From an uncultured Ureaplasma sp. (lineage in GTDB: Bacteria > Bacillota_I > Bacilli_A > Mycoplasmatales > Mycoplasmoidaceae), in assembly GCA_902800015.1 (NCBI GenBank), contig CADCCU010000005.1:1-64000 (forward strand): a stretch of 64,000 nucleotides of DNA. Reading direction: 5' to 3'. Made by a program: the position numbers and the translations under genes. This document shows positions 21,832-34,223 of the stretch, piece after piece; positions within the stretch are counted from its first letter, which is position 1; each line of letters begins with the position of its first letter. The notes under the pieces were generated by a model. The model was given only the letters and a program-made list of their open reading frames with translations. It was not told the DNA's origin and searched no databases.

Positions 21832-22077
21832 TTAAACATAGAAATTTATTGCACTTCTTGATGGAAATGCAGACATTCTTATCATCGAACTTCTACGTGA
21901 CGAATAATTGTAAGTTGATTTAGTTTGACTGTTTGAAGTTACTGCTTGTAGCACTGAAGTAGAAATACCAGAAATACAAGACATAATTAAACCAATTCCC
22001 ATAATTGCTACTCATGCAGTCATAGCTGCACTACCTGCAATTGTTGATTTTTTTTCATTAATCGATAATTTTCTCAT
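21832..22077 (-). CDS. Small membrane peptide with bacteriocin-like leader
   Basis: An 81-residue protein preceded by an exceptional Shine-Dalgarno, GGGAGGAGG (22082-22090), 4-5 bases before ATG. One Trp is TGA. The N-terminus MRKLSINEKKSTIAGS resembles the LSxxELxxIxGG leader of double-glycine peptides, with one extra residue and a GS site. A hydrophobic Gly/Ile/Met segment with GxxxG-like spacing follows (MTAWVAIMGIGLIMSC...). The tail is Ser/Arg-rich (SSRRSSMIRMS). I recognise no family. It sits between mnmA and sigA on the same strand. It could be a secreted peptide, a bacteriocin-like product, or a small membrane protein. Confidence 0.7.
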
Positions 22078-22131
22078 TTTTCCTCCTCCCATATATATAA
22101 AATGGAAAAAAATCAAAAAATATCGAAAATT

Positions 22132-23299
<1,168 letters not shown>

Positions 23300-24622
23300 A
23301 TGTCAAACTGATGAAGTAAAACTACAAAAATTTCATTTGCAAGATCTGGTGAATATGCATATACAAGTGCAAAATTTTCAACAAAGATTGTTAAACTTTC
23401 AAATTTTTATTCTGTAACAAGTAACTGAAAAAAATATTTAATTGCTTGTATTGTTGGTATGTTCATTGGTGTAGGCACATTATTTTTTGTCGAAGTTACT
23501 GGTCTTTATGCTGGTGGTACTGCAGCGTTTTTTCAAGGAATAGCACGTTTAATTAATGTAGCAATTCAAAAAAAATTTGGTGAACAAGATTGAATAGACA
23601 TTGTATATAACTCCCTATTCTGAGGAATGTACTTTACAATGAATTTAATAATCTTTACATTACTTTATAAAAAATTAAATCGTCAATGTATTATTATTTC
23701 ATTCATTTATTTAGTATCTACACAACTTACTGGTTTTTTATTATCAATGATCCCGAACATAGACAATATCACTATTTTTGGAAATACATCAACTGTTAAT
23801 GAAAATCTAAAAAAATTTGGTGTTCAATGTATTATCTACAATCCAAATATTTGACCAACTACTACATATGATGTAGCTTGAGGTCGATATAATTGAGATA
23901 TTCTAATTACAGATCCTAATTCACTAAATTTACCTGAACCTACTGTATATTATGTTTTTTCAGCAAACATTGTTAAATCTTTCTTATTAATAGTATATGC
24001 ATTTGCCTACTCATTAATCTCATCTGTTGGTAATGCTATTCTTTATATTATTGGTGGTAGTTCAGCTGGAAGTGAAATGGTTGCCTTATATTTATCTGAA
24101 GAAAAAAATAAAGATGTTACTTATTCTTTAAAAATATCCCAATCAGTGAACCTATTCCTTGGAGCTCTTCTTGGATCATATGCTTCTGGAATTATCGTTA
24201 ATTCCCAATATTATTCTGGCTGGCAATATGTTATCAATGCTAATATGATTGGTAGTTTTATATGAGTTCTTGTTAATTCTTATTTCTTAAGTAAATTGTT
24301 CCCTTCACAAAAAGTTGTGAAAATTGAGACATTTACACAATACTCTAATGAAATTATCAAAAAATTGAAGGAATATAATTACTCTAATCCAACTACTGTT
24401 ATAAACTCAACTGGAGGATATAGTGGTATGAAAAATAATATCATAACTACTATAGTTCCATTATTAGAAGTTTCTTCATTTGTCAAAGTTGTACGACTAA
24501 TTGACCAAAAATGTTTGATTACAGTAATTGCAGTTGATGATTGTGATGGAAATGTAACATTGCAAAAACACAAGAGTGTTGAAAAAATAAGAAAAAAACA
24601 TGAGCGCAAAAATAAACAATAA
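23300..24622 (+). CDS. YitT-family membrane protein (DUF161 + DUF2179)
   Basis: A 440-residue protein with a membrane part of about five or six hydrophobic segments and a cytoplasmic C-terminal domain. That domain carries TTVINSTGGYSG and later VSSFVKVVRLID, the DUF2179 pattern of YitT-like proteins. The membrane part includes GVGTLFFVEVTGLYAGGTAAFFQG, similar to the G-rich start of DUF161 repeats. Function of the family is unknown; transport or sensing has been proposed. Compared with usual YitT (about 280 residues) it has longer external loops near residues 150-220. Many Trp codons are TGA, including two in a row at the N-terminus. Confidence 0.8.
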
Positions 24623-25472
24623 CTCATTTAAAGCAAAACAATGAGCAATTAGTTTAATTCATGAACATTTGCATGTTGACAAGCGAAACATCAAATCGAT
24701 TATTTTACAAACAAATGGTTGAACAAACAAAATATTTTTATTTAAGCTAGTAAATAATCAAAAATACATTGTGCGCATTGCTGCTAATGATAAATTAATA
24801 GATCGTCAATGTGAAATTCAAATTTTAAAATTATTAAAGAAATTTAATAATTATGATTTTGTCTTCATTGACAATAAAACAGGTAATTATATCAAGAAGT
24901 ACATCGAAGGTCGTGTAGTAAATAAATCGGATTCTAAAAATCCCGATTTTTTAAAACTATTAGCAAAAAAAATAAAGAAATTACATTCAATAAAAATTAA
25001 TAAAAATTATCATATAAAAGTGAATGATAATCATCAATATGATGATTATAAAAATCATATTGATACAAAATATCAAGATATGTATAACCACTTACTAAAT
25101 AAACATGAAAATCTAAAACATTGCATTTGCCACCATGATTTAACTCCATGAAACATTATTTATAATCCCAAAAAACATCAATTATCATTGATCGACTTTG
25201 AATGATCTAGAGTTAATTCTCCCTACTTTGATTTAGCTAATTTTATTCGTGAATCAAAAATTCATAATACCAAATATGAAAAAATTTTCTTATCTGCTTA
25301 TGATAAAAAAATTCAAGAAACTATTATCACTGATTATTTGTATATATGTTCTTACTTTTCTTTCTTATGAACATACTCAATAAAAGCTTACAAAAACATT
25401 TTACTTTATCGAACAAAAAACTTACAATTAGTTAAAAAATATTATCAAGAAATAAAGCAAAGAAATAAATAA
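24600..25472 (+). CDS. Choline/ethanolamine kinase-like phosphotransferase
   Basis: A 290-residue kinase of the aminoglycoside-phosphotransferase/LicA fold. Visible motifs are LQTNGWTNKIFLFK (glycine loop region), YIVRIAA (nucleotide Lys region is Arg-rich here), the catalytic Brenner motif CHHDLTPWNII, and the metal-binding LIDFEWS. Members of this group in mycoplasmas phosphorylate choline or other small alcohols for lipid headgroups, but substrate cannot be told here. The start overlaps the preceding YitT-like gene by 23 bases, so translation is likely coupled. The stop abuts the convergent rnhB stop with no gap. Confidence 0.82.
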
Positions 25473-26078
25473 TTATTTCTTATTGATTTCTTTTATTGGT
25501 CTATAACTAAAACGATGAAAGTTTTTAATTGCCCCATATTTTTTTAAAGCTTTTAAATGTTTAATTGTGCCATATCCTTTATTAAGATCAAAATCATATT
25601 CAGGGAATTTATATGCAATACTAGTCATGTAACGATCTCTTGCTACTTTAGCAAGAATACTTGCTGCTGCAATTGAAATTGATTTAGCATCGCCTTTAAT
25701 AATAGATTCTGTTTTTACTTTAATATTTGGTAATTTTTCAGCATCAATTAAAACAACATCAGGAATAGGTTTAATACTATTAAAAACATCATACATTCCA
25801 TTGATTGATGCTTGCTTAGGATTAAATTTATCAACATCAACTGCAGAAATAAATTTAATATTATAAGCAACTGCTGATTTAATTATTTCGTCAAATAATC
25901 GTTCCCTTTTTTTTGCAGATAGTTTTTTTGAATCATTGATCTCATCATTTTTATAACCTTGAGGTAATATGCAACCTGCAACAACTAATGGTCCAGCTCA
26001 ACAACCACGACCTGCTTCATCTAAACCCAAAATATATTTTTTATTTTGTAATCAATACTTTTCTTCATATTGATACAT
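25473..26078 (-). CDS. rnhB: Ribonuclease HII
   Basis: Endonuclease that nicks RNA in RNA-DNA hybrids and removes single ribonucleotides from DNA; 201 residues. The active-site signature LGLDEAGRGCWAGPLV (Trp from TGA) is near the N-terminus, followed by DSKKLS, VVLIDAEKLP, KGDAKSISIAAASILAKVARDRYM and GYGT..H. All acidic residues expected for metal binding are present. It is in a tight minus-strand cluster, one base downstream of rbgA, an association also known from Firmicutes (ylqF-rnhB). Confidence 0.95.
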
Positions 26079-26079
26079 G

Positions 26080-26892
26080 TTATTTTTTTTCATAGTCTAC
26101 CTTGCAAATTTTATTGCTTACAAAAATATTAAAAAGATAGTTATATGCTTTTGTGTAATCATAACTATTTTGTTTGCCAATAAATTTATATTTATTAACA
26201 ATATAATCTAAAAATTCTTGATATTTTAATTCATTATTAAATCCAAAATATTTTTTAAATTCATTAAAATAATGCTTTGTATAAAAATCAAATCCAAATT
26301 TAACTACATCCTCAATTGGCAATACTTTCTTATTAATTGAACCTATTAATCCCAAGATATAACCGTCAGTTAATGTTGTGATATTTTTAACAAGAATTCC
26401 AGGTGTGTCATAAATAGAACAATATTTATTAATTTTAACAAGATTAATAGTTTTAGTTACTCCGGGACGATTTTGCACAATAACTTTATTCTTCTTAGCA
26501 AAAGCATTAATAAATGATGATTTGCCAATATTTGGTAAACCAACAACAATACAATAAAAATATGGATTAATTAATCCTTTAGCTTTTAATTTAGTAATTT
26601 TATTAGTCAATTTATTTTCAATAATTTTTTGAACGATGTTAACAAAGTTTTTTTGTTTAATATCTAAATAATAAACATCATTATTTTTATTTTTTAAATC
26701 AGCTAAATCTGATTTTAAAGCAATATTAATAATTGGTTTATTTTTAAAAATAGCCAACAATTCTTGATTACTACTAATATTAATGCAACGTGCATCTAAA
26801 ATTTGAATAATCAAATCAATTTTATCAATCTGTTGTTTTATTTGCAAAACAGATTTGGCCATATGACCAACGTATCAATTTATTTTTTCCAT
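26080..26892 (-). CDS. rbgA: Ribosome biogenesis GTPase RbgA (YlqF)
   Basis: Circularly permuted GTPase needed for late 50S subunit assembly; 270 residues. The start at 26892 gives MEKINWYVGHMAKS, the diagnostic N-terminus of the family (W..GHMAK), with Trp from TGA. The G4 motif comes first (NIALKSDLAD), then P-loop GLPNIGKSSFINAF, PGVTKTIN and DTPGIL, the permuted order. The C-terminal RNA-binding helices are short. Its ATG follows the stop of the ABC exporter gene with no spacer, and its stop is one base from rnhB. Confidence 0.95.
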
Positions 26893-28743
26893 TTATATAC
26901 TTTCGTGTTTTTTGAACTGAGCATTATATAGCTTAGCATAAAAACCATTTTTCTTAATTAATTTGTTGTGAGTTCCATGTTCAATAATTTCACCACTCTT
27001 CATAACAAGAATGTTATCAGCGTTTCTAATAGTTGATAATCGGTGAGCAATAATAATTGATGTCTTATTTGACATTAATAATTTTAATGAATTTTGGATG
27101 TCATTTTCAGTTTTTGTATCAATTGATGAAGTTGCTTCATCTAAAATCAAAATCTTAGCCTCTCTTAAAAATGCTCGAGCAATAACAATTGATTGTCTTT
27201 GTCCTTGTGATAAGTTTGTACCATTATCTTCAATCATTGTCTCATAACCATATAGCATATTCATGATAAAGTCATGGGCTTTAGCAAATTTTGCAGCAAC
27301 TTCAATTTCCTCATCACTAGCATCCAATTTACCATAACGAATGTTTTCCCTAATAGTTGTATTAAATAAGAATGTATCTTGTAAAACAATGGTTATATTT
27401 TCATGTAGTGAAGATCTTGAAATATCTTGAATCCGAACACCATCAATTAGTAAATCACCACTTGTAACTTCATAAAATCTTGATAATAAGCTTGCTAATG
27501 TAGTCTTACCACAACCTGTAGGTCCAACAAGAGCTATAGTCTTGCCAGGTTCACATTTAAAGTTAATATTTTTTAATATTTGTTTACCTTTTTTGTCGTA
27601 AGCAAAACATAAATTTTTAGCTTCAATATAACCTTTCGCATTTTTAAGTTCAACTGGTTTTTTTGCATTAGGTTCCTCATCTTGACTTAAAATATCAAAT
27701 ACACGATTAGCTGAAACCAACATCAAAGTAATTGGGCCTATTGAGGTAATAATTTGGTTAATAGGATTAGCTATATTTCTTGCAAAAATAGTAAAAACAA
27801 CCAATAGACTTTCAATACCAAAATTACCAATAACACTTCAAGAAGTTTTAATATATCCTAAACAAGTTAAACTAATTCCTAATGCTACTAATATAACAAA
27901 TGCTAAATTAGTAAACAACATATTCAATGGTGGTAAGATGTTGGCAAAACCATTAGCAATAACAGAATTTTTTGATAAATCATCATTTAACTTCTTAAAT
28001 TCTTGTAAGTTTAAATCTTGTTTTTCATATAATGAAACAATCTTATTTCCACTAATTCTTTCTTCAACAAATGAATTTAAATCAGAAGTACATTCTTGTT
28101 GCTTTTTGTAATAAGGTCTTATTAGATTCATTGCTTTAGAGGTAATGAAAATCATTAATGGAAAAATAAATAAAGTTATTAAACATAATGCTCAGTTTAA
28201 TAAAGCCATCAAAATGATAATTACAACAACATTGAATAATAAAGGAATATCACGAACTATTTGTCATGTAAATGTTGTGGAAATATTATCAATATCATTA
28301 GATGTTTTAGTAATTAGTTCACCAGAAGCATTTTGATCTAAGTAATATATTGATAATCTTTGAATTTTGTTAAAAATGTCTTGGCGCATCTTATAACATA
28401 CTTTATATTCAACAATTTTTGAAAAAATGATAGTTACTAAAAAATCGAATAAAGCCGTTAAAATGTTAGTTAACATCAAAACAATACATATATAACTAAA
28501 AGCAATAATTGGGAAAGGATCAGGTTCAGGCGATGTTAAAAAATTATTGTAAATATAACCAGAAATATATATTGCCCCTCCAGCGCATGCCGCAGAAAAT
28601 ATACCTATTACTATTGTTAAGATTACAAATTTCTTAGAACTCTTAAAGTATGTTCATAATTTACTTAATGTGATATTATCTTTAAATTTTTGTTTTCCAG
28701 GTTGTGTCAATGACGATAATCTGCTGTGCTTGTTCTTAGTCAT
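26893..28743 (-). CDS. ABC exporter subunit B (heterodimer, canonical ATPase)
   Basis: A 616-residue half-transporter: six membrane helices in the first 330 residues, then an ATPase domain with Walker A GPTGCGKTT, Walker B ILILDEATSSID with catalytic Glu, and IIAHRLST. Its signature is LSQGQRQS rather than LSGGQ, the altered form found in one partner of heterodimeric exporters such as BmrCD. A Shine-Dalgarno (AGGAGA) lies just upstream of ATG, right after the partner's stop. Substrate is unknown; drug or lipid export is typical of the family. TGA Trp codons occur in the membrane part. Confidence 0.88.
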
Positions 28744-28752
28744 GCATTTCTC

Positions 28753-30570
28753 CTATAAATTTCCTAATTGCAACTTAGCAATCAATTTATAAACTTCATT
28801 ATTCCTTAATAATTCATGATGAGTGCCAATTCCTGAAATTTTACCTTTATCTAAAACAATGATTCTATCAGCATTAAGAATTGATGAAATCCTCTGGCTA
28901 ACAATAATCTTTGTAGAATTTGGTAAATAACTTTGAATATTTTTTTGAACTGTCTTTTCAGTAATAACATCTAATGCACTTGTTGTGTCATCTAAAATTA
29001 AAATTTTAGGTTTACGAATCAAAGTTCGTGCTAGACAAATTCTTTGCTTTTGTCCACCTGAAAAATTTCTACCACGTTGTTCAACAGGAGAAAATATTTG
29101 TTTTTCATACTTAGAAATAAATTCTCATGCACAAGATAATTTGCATGCTTCTTGCATCTCTTTTTCGGTAGCATCAGATTTACCATAACGAAGATTGTAA
29201 GCGATATCTCCAGAAAATAAAGTTTGATCTTGCAATGAAATACCAATATTTTGTCTTAATTGATGCAAATCAATGTTTTTAACGTTTTTGCCTCCAATTG
29301 TAACTGATCCAGTTGTTGGGTCATATAATCGTGGAATTAAATCAACTAATGTGGTTTTCCCACTACCAGTAACACCAATGATGCCAATTGTTTCGCCTGT
29401 TTTTATTGTTAGGTTAATATTTTTAATAATTTCTGATTTGGCATTAGAGTTGTATTTATAACTTACATTCTTAAAAACAATATCATAATTATTATGATTA
29501 AATTTTAATCCTCGTTTTGGATTAATAATTGATGGAATAATTTGTAATAAATTATAAATACGATTAGCAGATGGTTTAGATCTAATTACTGTTGAAATTG
29601 CTATTATAAACATAACAAATGACATTAATTGTATCATCATTGTATTAACAATTTGATAAATTGTTGGTGTAGTTAATGTTGTTGTATCAGAACTAATTAT
29701 GAATCCAGAAATTAAATAAATAATTGCAATGCCGCCAAATATAATAAATTCAATAACAACTGAAATTGAACCTATTCAAATTTCAACTTTCAAACTTAAA
29801 TTTCTCAACTTACTACTATAAAGTGACATTTTTTCATTTTCATGTTGTTGTAAATTAAATGATCTTACAACTCTCGCACCTAAAGAATTTTCACGAATTA
29901 CAGTAGAAGTTTCATCAATTGCTCTTTGAGCATGGCCAAATAAAGGAATCATAATTCTTGCTATCAAGCCCACCATTAGAATAATCATTGACATGAATCC
30001 TAATGATAAACAACCAAAACATATGTTAGTTGTTAGGTTATTTGTTGCAGTAAAAATTAAAACACTAGTTCCAATTAGTGTAATTGGAGCTTGAATTAAT
30101 AATGAAAAAGTCATTTGTAATGACTGTTGAATTTTTTGGGCATCATTTGTTAATCTTGTAATTAATGATGGAGGAGTAACTACATTAAACTCTTGAAATG
30201 AATAAGTTAAAATTTTTTCATATACATTGTTTCTCAAATTACATGTACATCTCAATGATGCTTTAGCACTTAAAAAGTAACCAAATACACCAAAACCAAA
30301 TGATAAGATCGTTGAAACAAACATAACTAACAATACCATTCAGAATGCAAATCAAGCCTTATCATATGGAATTTGGAAGACAATAAAACTAATAATTTTA
30401 ATTGGTTCACCAGCAGCAGCTGGATTATTTATTGCACCAACAATAGAAATACACCAGTTAACAAATATTGGTTGAATAATATGAAACAAACTTGATAAAA
30501 AAATTAAAAAGACTGCACTAGCTAACACCCCAAATGTTTTACCCTTAAAATATTTAAATAATTTGAACAT
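28753..30570 (-). CDS. ABC exporter subunit A (heterodimer, degenerate ATPase site)
   Basis: A 605-residue half-transporter and partner of the next gene, 9 bases upstream. Six membrane helices are followed by an ATPase domain with GVTGSGKTTLVD (Walker A), FSGGQKQR (signature) and ILILDDTTSALD (Walker B). The residue after Walker B is Asp instead of catalytic Glu, and the switch is VSQRISS instead of His. Together with the altered signature of the partner, this makes one inactive and one active ATP site, as in other heterodimeric exporters. It begins MFKLFKYFKGK and is preceded by a 23-base gap after dnaX. Confidence 0.88.
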
Positions 30571-30593
30571 AATACATTATTTTACTTTTATTA

Positions 30594-32330
30594 TTATTTG
30601 ATTTCTTCGTCATTAATATATCCAAAAACTTCGTAAGCAATAGTGCCTAATTCATTTGAATCCTTTAATTTTTGACGAATCTTGCTAAGGTCAGGCTCTG
30701 ATTTTAATTTTTTATCTTTAGTGTTAGAAGCAATTTCTTTCATTTTTAAAATCTGTGATTTAGTTCCACTGATAATATACATTGGTTGGCTAGCAATTTT
30801 AATGATTGCTGTCTGAATTTCACGATTAAAAAAATTCTTATTTAACAAATCTGCATCTAATTCATCATTAAAAAATAAAATGATACCATTTTGTGAAGCT
30901 GTAACTAATTTAAATGGTGAACTGAAATACATAAAATTTTGTGATGTTTCTGATAAAACTTGTAGATGCTTAATTATTTTCTTAGCATTGTTTTTATGTT
31001 CATTAGAGCAATTAGCAATAATTTGAACACCTATTTCATTAATATCAAATGATGGTTTATTTGTAGATTCTATTTGTTGTTTTGGTTCAGACTTATTTGC
31101 AAATTTAACTTCTTTTACAACGCAAATATCATCAATATTAATGTTAATTTGTTTAACATCATGACATTCAACTTTTTTTGAAATTTTAGGTTGTTGTTTT
31201 TCAATATCATGTCGTTTTTCAAGTGTTGTTTGATTAATAGATGTATTTGTGTTTTGAATAATATTCATCATTGAAAAAACAAAAATTTCAAAAGCAAATT
31301 TTACATCTTCGTTATTCTTCACATTATTAAAATTCTTTTGAGTCAAATTAATCAAACTAAGTAATTTGTCGCTTGTAATATGTAACATATTAATGTTTGC
31401 TAAACTTAATATTGATAAAAGATTAATTGATTTAGTTTGATCATATATCAATAAATCTAGAAAGATATTTCCAATATCAAGAATTAATCGAGAAAAATTT
31501 ATTCCTTTTTCTTCATATTCATTTATTTTTTTAATTACTTCATTAACTTTGTTATTACACATTAATGAAATGAAATTAATTTTTTCATTAATATTTAATA
31601 AACCAAATAACTTATAAATAGCAGACTCATTAATATCATTATTTGTAAATAATGATAATTGCTCAAGAATTGAAAGGGCATCACGAGCAGAACCTTCAGA
31701 TAAATTAATAATTGTTTTAATTGCTTCTGGTGAAATCTTAATTTTTTCTTCCTTAGCAACCCGATTTAATAGATTTTCAAGTTGTTTAGTATTTAATCTA
31801 GCAAATTCAAAACATTGGCACCTAGATAAAATGGTAGTTGGAATTTTATAAACTTCTGTAGTAGCAAAAATAAAAACAACATTTGCAGGTGGTTCTTCAA
31901 GAGTTTTTAAGAATGCATTCCAAGCATTGTTAGAAAGCATGTGTGCTTCATCAATGATATAGACTTTATATTTTAAATTAGCAGGTAGAAATTTAGAATT
32001 TTCAAGAATATTTCTGATATTATCGACACCACTATTACTTGCAGCATCTAATTCCAAAATATCTGTTGTATTATTATCATTGATTAACTTACAATTTTGA
32101 CAGTCATTACAAATATCTTCCTGAAAATTTTCACAGTTTATAGCTTTTGAAAAAATCTTAGCAATAGTTGTTTTACCAATACCTTTAGGACCACCAAATA
32201 CATAAACATGGCCAATTCTATTAAGTTTAATAGAATTTACTAATGTCTTTACAATGTAGTCTTGACCTATAATCTCTTTAAAAGATTTTGGACGATATTT
32301 TTGGTATAGTGATGTAGTGTTATTTGCCAT
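30594..32330 (-). CDS. dnaX: DNA polymerase III subunit gamma/tau
   Basis: Clamp-loader ATPase of the replisome; 578 residues. It begins MANNTTSLYQKYRPKSFKEIIGQDY. The AAA+ core has GPKGIGKTTIAKIF, a zinc-binding set CENFQEDICNDCQNC, DIIELDAASNSG-like sequence (DILELDAASNSG), IIDEAHMLS, LEEPP and the SRC arginine-finger motif. The C-terminal third is Lys/Asn-rich and poorly conserved. An ATG at 32345 would overlap the upstream gene; 32330 begins 1 base after its stop and matches the family N-terminus. No TGA is present. Confidence 0.94.
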   Translation of the reverse strand: MANNTTSLYQKYRPKSFKEIIGQDYIVKTLVNSIKLNRIGHVYVFGGPKGIGKTTIAKIFSKAINCENFQEDICNDCQNCKLINDNNTTDILELDAASNSGVDNIRNILENSKFLPANLKYKVYIIDEAHMLSNNAWNAFLKTLEEPPANVVFIFATTEVYKIPTTILSRCQCFEFARLNTKQLENLLNRVAKEEKIKISPEAIKTIINLSEGSARDALSILEQLSLFTNNDINESAIYKLFGLLNINEKINFISLMCNNKVNEVIKKINEYEEKGINFSRLILDIGNIFLDLLIYDQTKSINLLSILSLANINMLHITSDKLLSLINLTQKNFNNVKNNEDVKFAFEIFVFSMMNIIQNTNTSINQTTLEKRHDIEKQQPKISKKVECHDVKQININIDDICVVKEVKFANKSEPKQQIESTNKPSFDINEIGVQIIANCSNEHKNNAKKIIKHLQVLSETSQNFMYFSSPFKLVTASQNGIILFFNDELDADLLNKNFFNREIQTAIIKIASQPMYIISGTKSQILKMKEIASNTKDKKLKSEPDLSKIRQKLKDSNELGTIAYEVFGYINDEEIK

Positions 32331-32331
32331 A

Positions 32332-33045
32332 TTAATTTTCTTCAAAATTAGTTACTACTCATTGGATGTCATCATCATTTTCACAAGCTTCGATGAAGTC
32401 AAAAAGTTTTTGTTTTGTTTTGTCATCCAATTCAGTAACTTGTTGATTTGGAAAGAATTTTGTTTCTGATGAGAAGACTTCAACATTGTTATTTTTTAAA
32501 TTATCAACTGTTTTATAAATGTCTAATGGTTCTACATAAATTTCAAAACAGTCTTCTTGTTCAAAAATATCTAAAATTTTGTTTTCCATAGTTAATTCTA
32601 ATAAGCTATCAACAGAAATACCTGGTTTTTTAGGAATAATAATGTATCCTTTTTCTTCAAAGAATGATTTAACGCTATTTGGTTTAGCTAAATTAGCATT
32701 AAATTTATTCAAATATCCACGAATGTTTCCTGCGGTTCTATTAGGATTATCAGTTAGTGCACAAATAATAATTTGAATTCCATTAGGACCATATGCTTCG
32801 TATTCTAATGTTTCCAATTTTTCATTATCTTTGTTACCACCATTAATATTTTTATTAATAGAGTCTCTTGATAAGTTATTTTGTAGAGCTTTATTAATGG
32901 CAGATTTTAATCTTGGATTAGCTTCAGGATTAGGACCACCGACTTTGACAGCAGCGCGAATTTCACGAGCTAATTTTTGTCATGTTTTAGCTTGTGCTTG
33001 TTGTTTTTTATTAGTTTGACTAGCAATTAAATGTTTACGTGGCAT
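32332..33045 (-). CDS. YebC/PmpR-family transcription or translation factor
   Basis: A 237-residue protein of the YebC family, implicated in transcription control and, in recent work, in resolving ribosome stalls at prolines. Family features are the basic N-terminus ([22 protein letters not shown]), the [22 protein letters not shown] segment, GYGPNG-like [13 protein letters not shown], and [14 protein letters not shown]. It ends WVVTNFEEN with TGA as Trp (32359-32361). It lies 18 bases downstream of tRNA-Leu on the same strand and 1 base before dnaX. Confidence 0.92.
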
Positions 33046-33063
33046 ATCTATATCTCTTAATTA

Positions 33064-33149
33064 TGGTGCCGAAGGAGGGACTCGAACCCTCATGAAGTCA
33101 CCTTCAATGGATTTTGAGTCCATCGCGTCTGCCATTCCACCACTTCGGC
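33064..33149 (-). tRNA. tRNA-Leu (anticodon CAA)
   Basis: An 86-base cloverleaf with CCA. Acceptor GCCGAAG/CTTCGGC is perfect. The anticodon stem ATGGA/TCCAT encloses CTCAAAA, giving CAA. The long variable arm GAAGGTGACTTC marks a class II tRNA, and the T arm is GAGGG TTCGAGT CCCTC. Standard in all respects, unlike the tRNA-Glu at 17052. Confidence 0.97.
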
Positions 33150-33199
33150 TTTTAAAGTTATTTATAAGTATAAATAGTATACAATATAAAAAAATAACA

Positions 33200-33205
33200 T
33201 ATAAT
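33200..33205 (+). promoter_or_regulatory. -10 box of the glycyl-radical cassette
   Basis: TATAAT on the plus strand, 9 bases before the ATG of the GrcA-like gene. No Shine-Dalgarno fits in the space, so the mRNA is probably leaderless. Confidence 0.55.
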
Positions 33206-33214
33206 AAACTCAAT

Positions 33215-33481
33215 ATGAAAAAAACAACATCAAAAACAAATAAAAACTTATCTACTTCAACTGATAACCTAGTATCATTAATGGATGGATATTTTAACAA
33301 AGGAGCATATCATTTAAACGTTAATGTTTTAAACCGAGAAACTTTATTAGATGCTCAAAAACATCCAGAAAAATATCCACAACTAACTATTCGTGTTAGT
33401 GGGTATGCTGTTAATTTTATTAAATTAACAAAAAAACAACAAGATGATGTTATCAACCGTACATTTCATAAAAAAATGTAA
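33215..33481 (+). CDS. grcA: Stand-alone glycyl-radical protein (GrcA-like)
   Basis: An 88-residue protein that is essentially the glycyl-radical domain of pyruvate formate-lyase. Residues 32-88 contain [35 protein letters not shown] and DDVINRTF, almost identical in pattern to the C-terminus of PFL and to GrcA/YfiD. The radical Gly is Gly63 in RVSGYAV. The first 28 residues are Lys/Thr/Ser-rich and unrelated. GrcA replaces the damaged radical domain of oxygen-cleaved PFL. The full PFL is not in this window: upstream is tRNA-Leu on the other strand. It may repair a PFL encoded elsewhere or be one half of a split enzyme. pflA follows 8 bases later. Confidence 0.93.
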   Translation: MKKTTSKTNKNLSTSTDNLVSLMDGYFNKGAYHLNVNVLNRETLLDAQKHPEKYPQLTIRVSGYAVNFIKLTKKQQDDVINRTFHKKM

Positions 33482-33489
33482 TTTTTTAA

Positions 33490-34221
33490 ATGAGTAAATC
33501 ATCTATACCATATTTTCAATATGAATCTTTTGGAGCAGTAGATGGTCCAGGAATAAGATTAGTTATCTTTGTTCAAGGATGCTACTATAGATGTTTATAT
33601 TGCCACAACCCTGAAAGTTGAGACGTTAATAAAAAAAATAAAACGATCTCTGTTGATAAAATAATCAGCTTATATTTAAGCAATAAAGAATTTTACAGAA
33701 ATGGTGGTATAACTATTTCTGGTGGTGATCCAACACTTTATTTAGATTTTCTAAAATCTTTAGCTAAAAAATGTAAAGAATTAGATATTTCATTGGCAAT
33801 AGATACGGCTGGTGTTAATTTTATTGAAACTAATAAACAAAAATTTAAGCAAATATTTAAATATAAGCCCTTATGAATTGTTGATATTAAACATATCAAC
33901 CCTAAAAAACATAAACAAATAACTTGCATTGCAGAACAAAGAGAAATTAAATTAATTAAATTTTTAGATAAAAATAATCAAAAATTTTGAGTTCGTCAAG
34001 TTTTAGTTCCAGGACTAACTGATAATAAAAATGATCTAATCAAATTAGGCAAATTCATCAAAATATTAAAAAATATGGAACGTTTTGAAATCCTTCCATA
34101 CCATCGTTTAGCTATTGATAAATATAGAAAATTAAAAATAAAATATCCTTTAACTAAAGTTAAAGAACCAAGCAAAAAACAAATTAGTAATGCAATGAAG
34201 TATATAATCAATAAGAAATAA
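33490..34221 (+). CDS. pflA: Pyruvate formate-lyase activating enzyme
   Basis: Radical-SAM activase that installs the glycyl radical on PFL or GrcA; 243 residues. The cluster motif is [14 protein letters not shown] (CxxxCxxC), preceded by [18 protein letters not shown]. Later motifs are [20 protein letters not shown] and [12 protein letters not shown], all standard for PflA. Trp codons are TGA. It is 8 bases downstream of the GrcA-like gene and 2 bases before the NagB-like gene. The pairing with its substrate domain strongly supports the function. Confidence 0.95.
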
Positions 34222-34223
34222 TT

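Noticed and set aside
33092-33214. Longer GrcA start running into tRNA-Leu
   Set aside because: The upstream part is antisense to the tRNA; ATG at 33215 follows a TATAAT and gives a clean protein.
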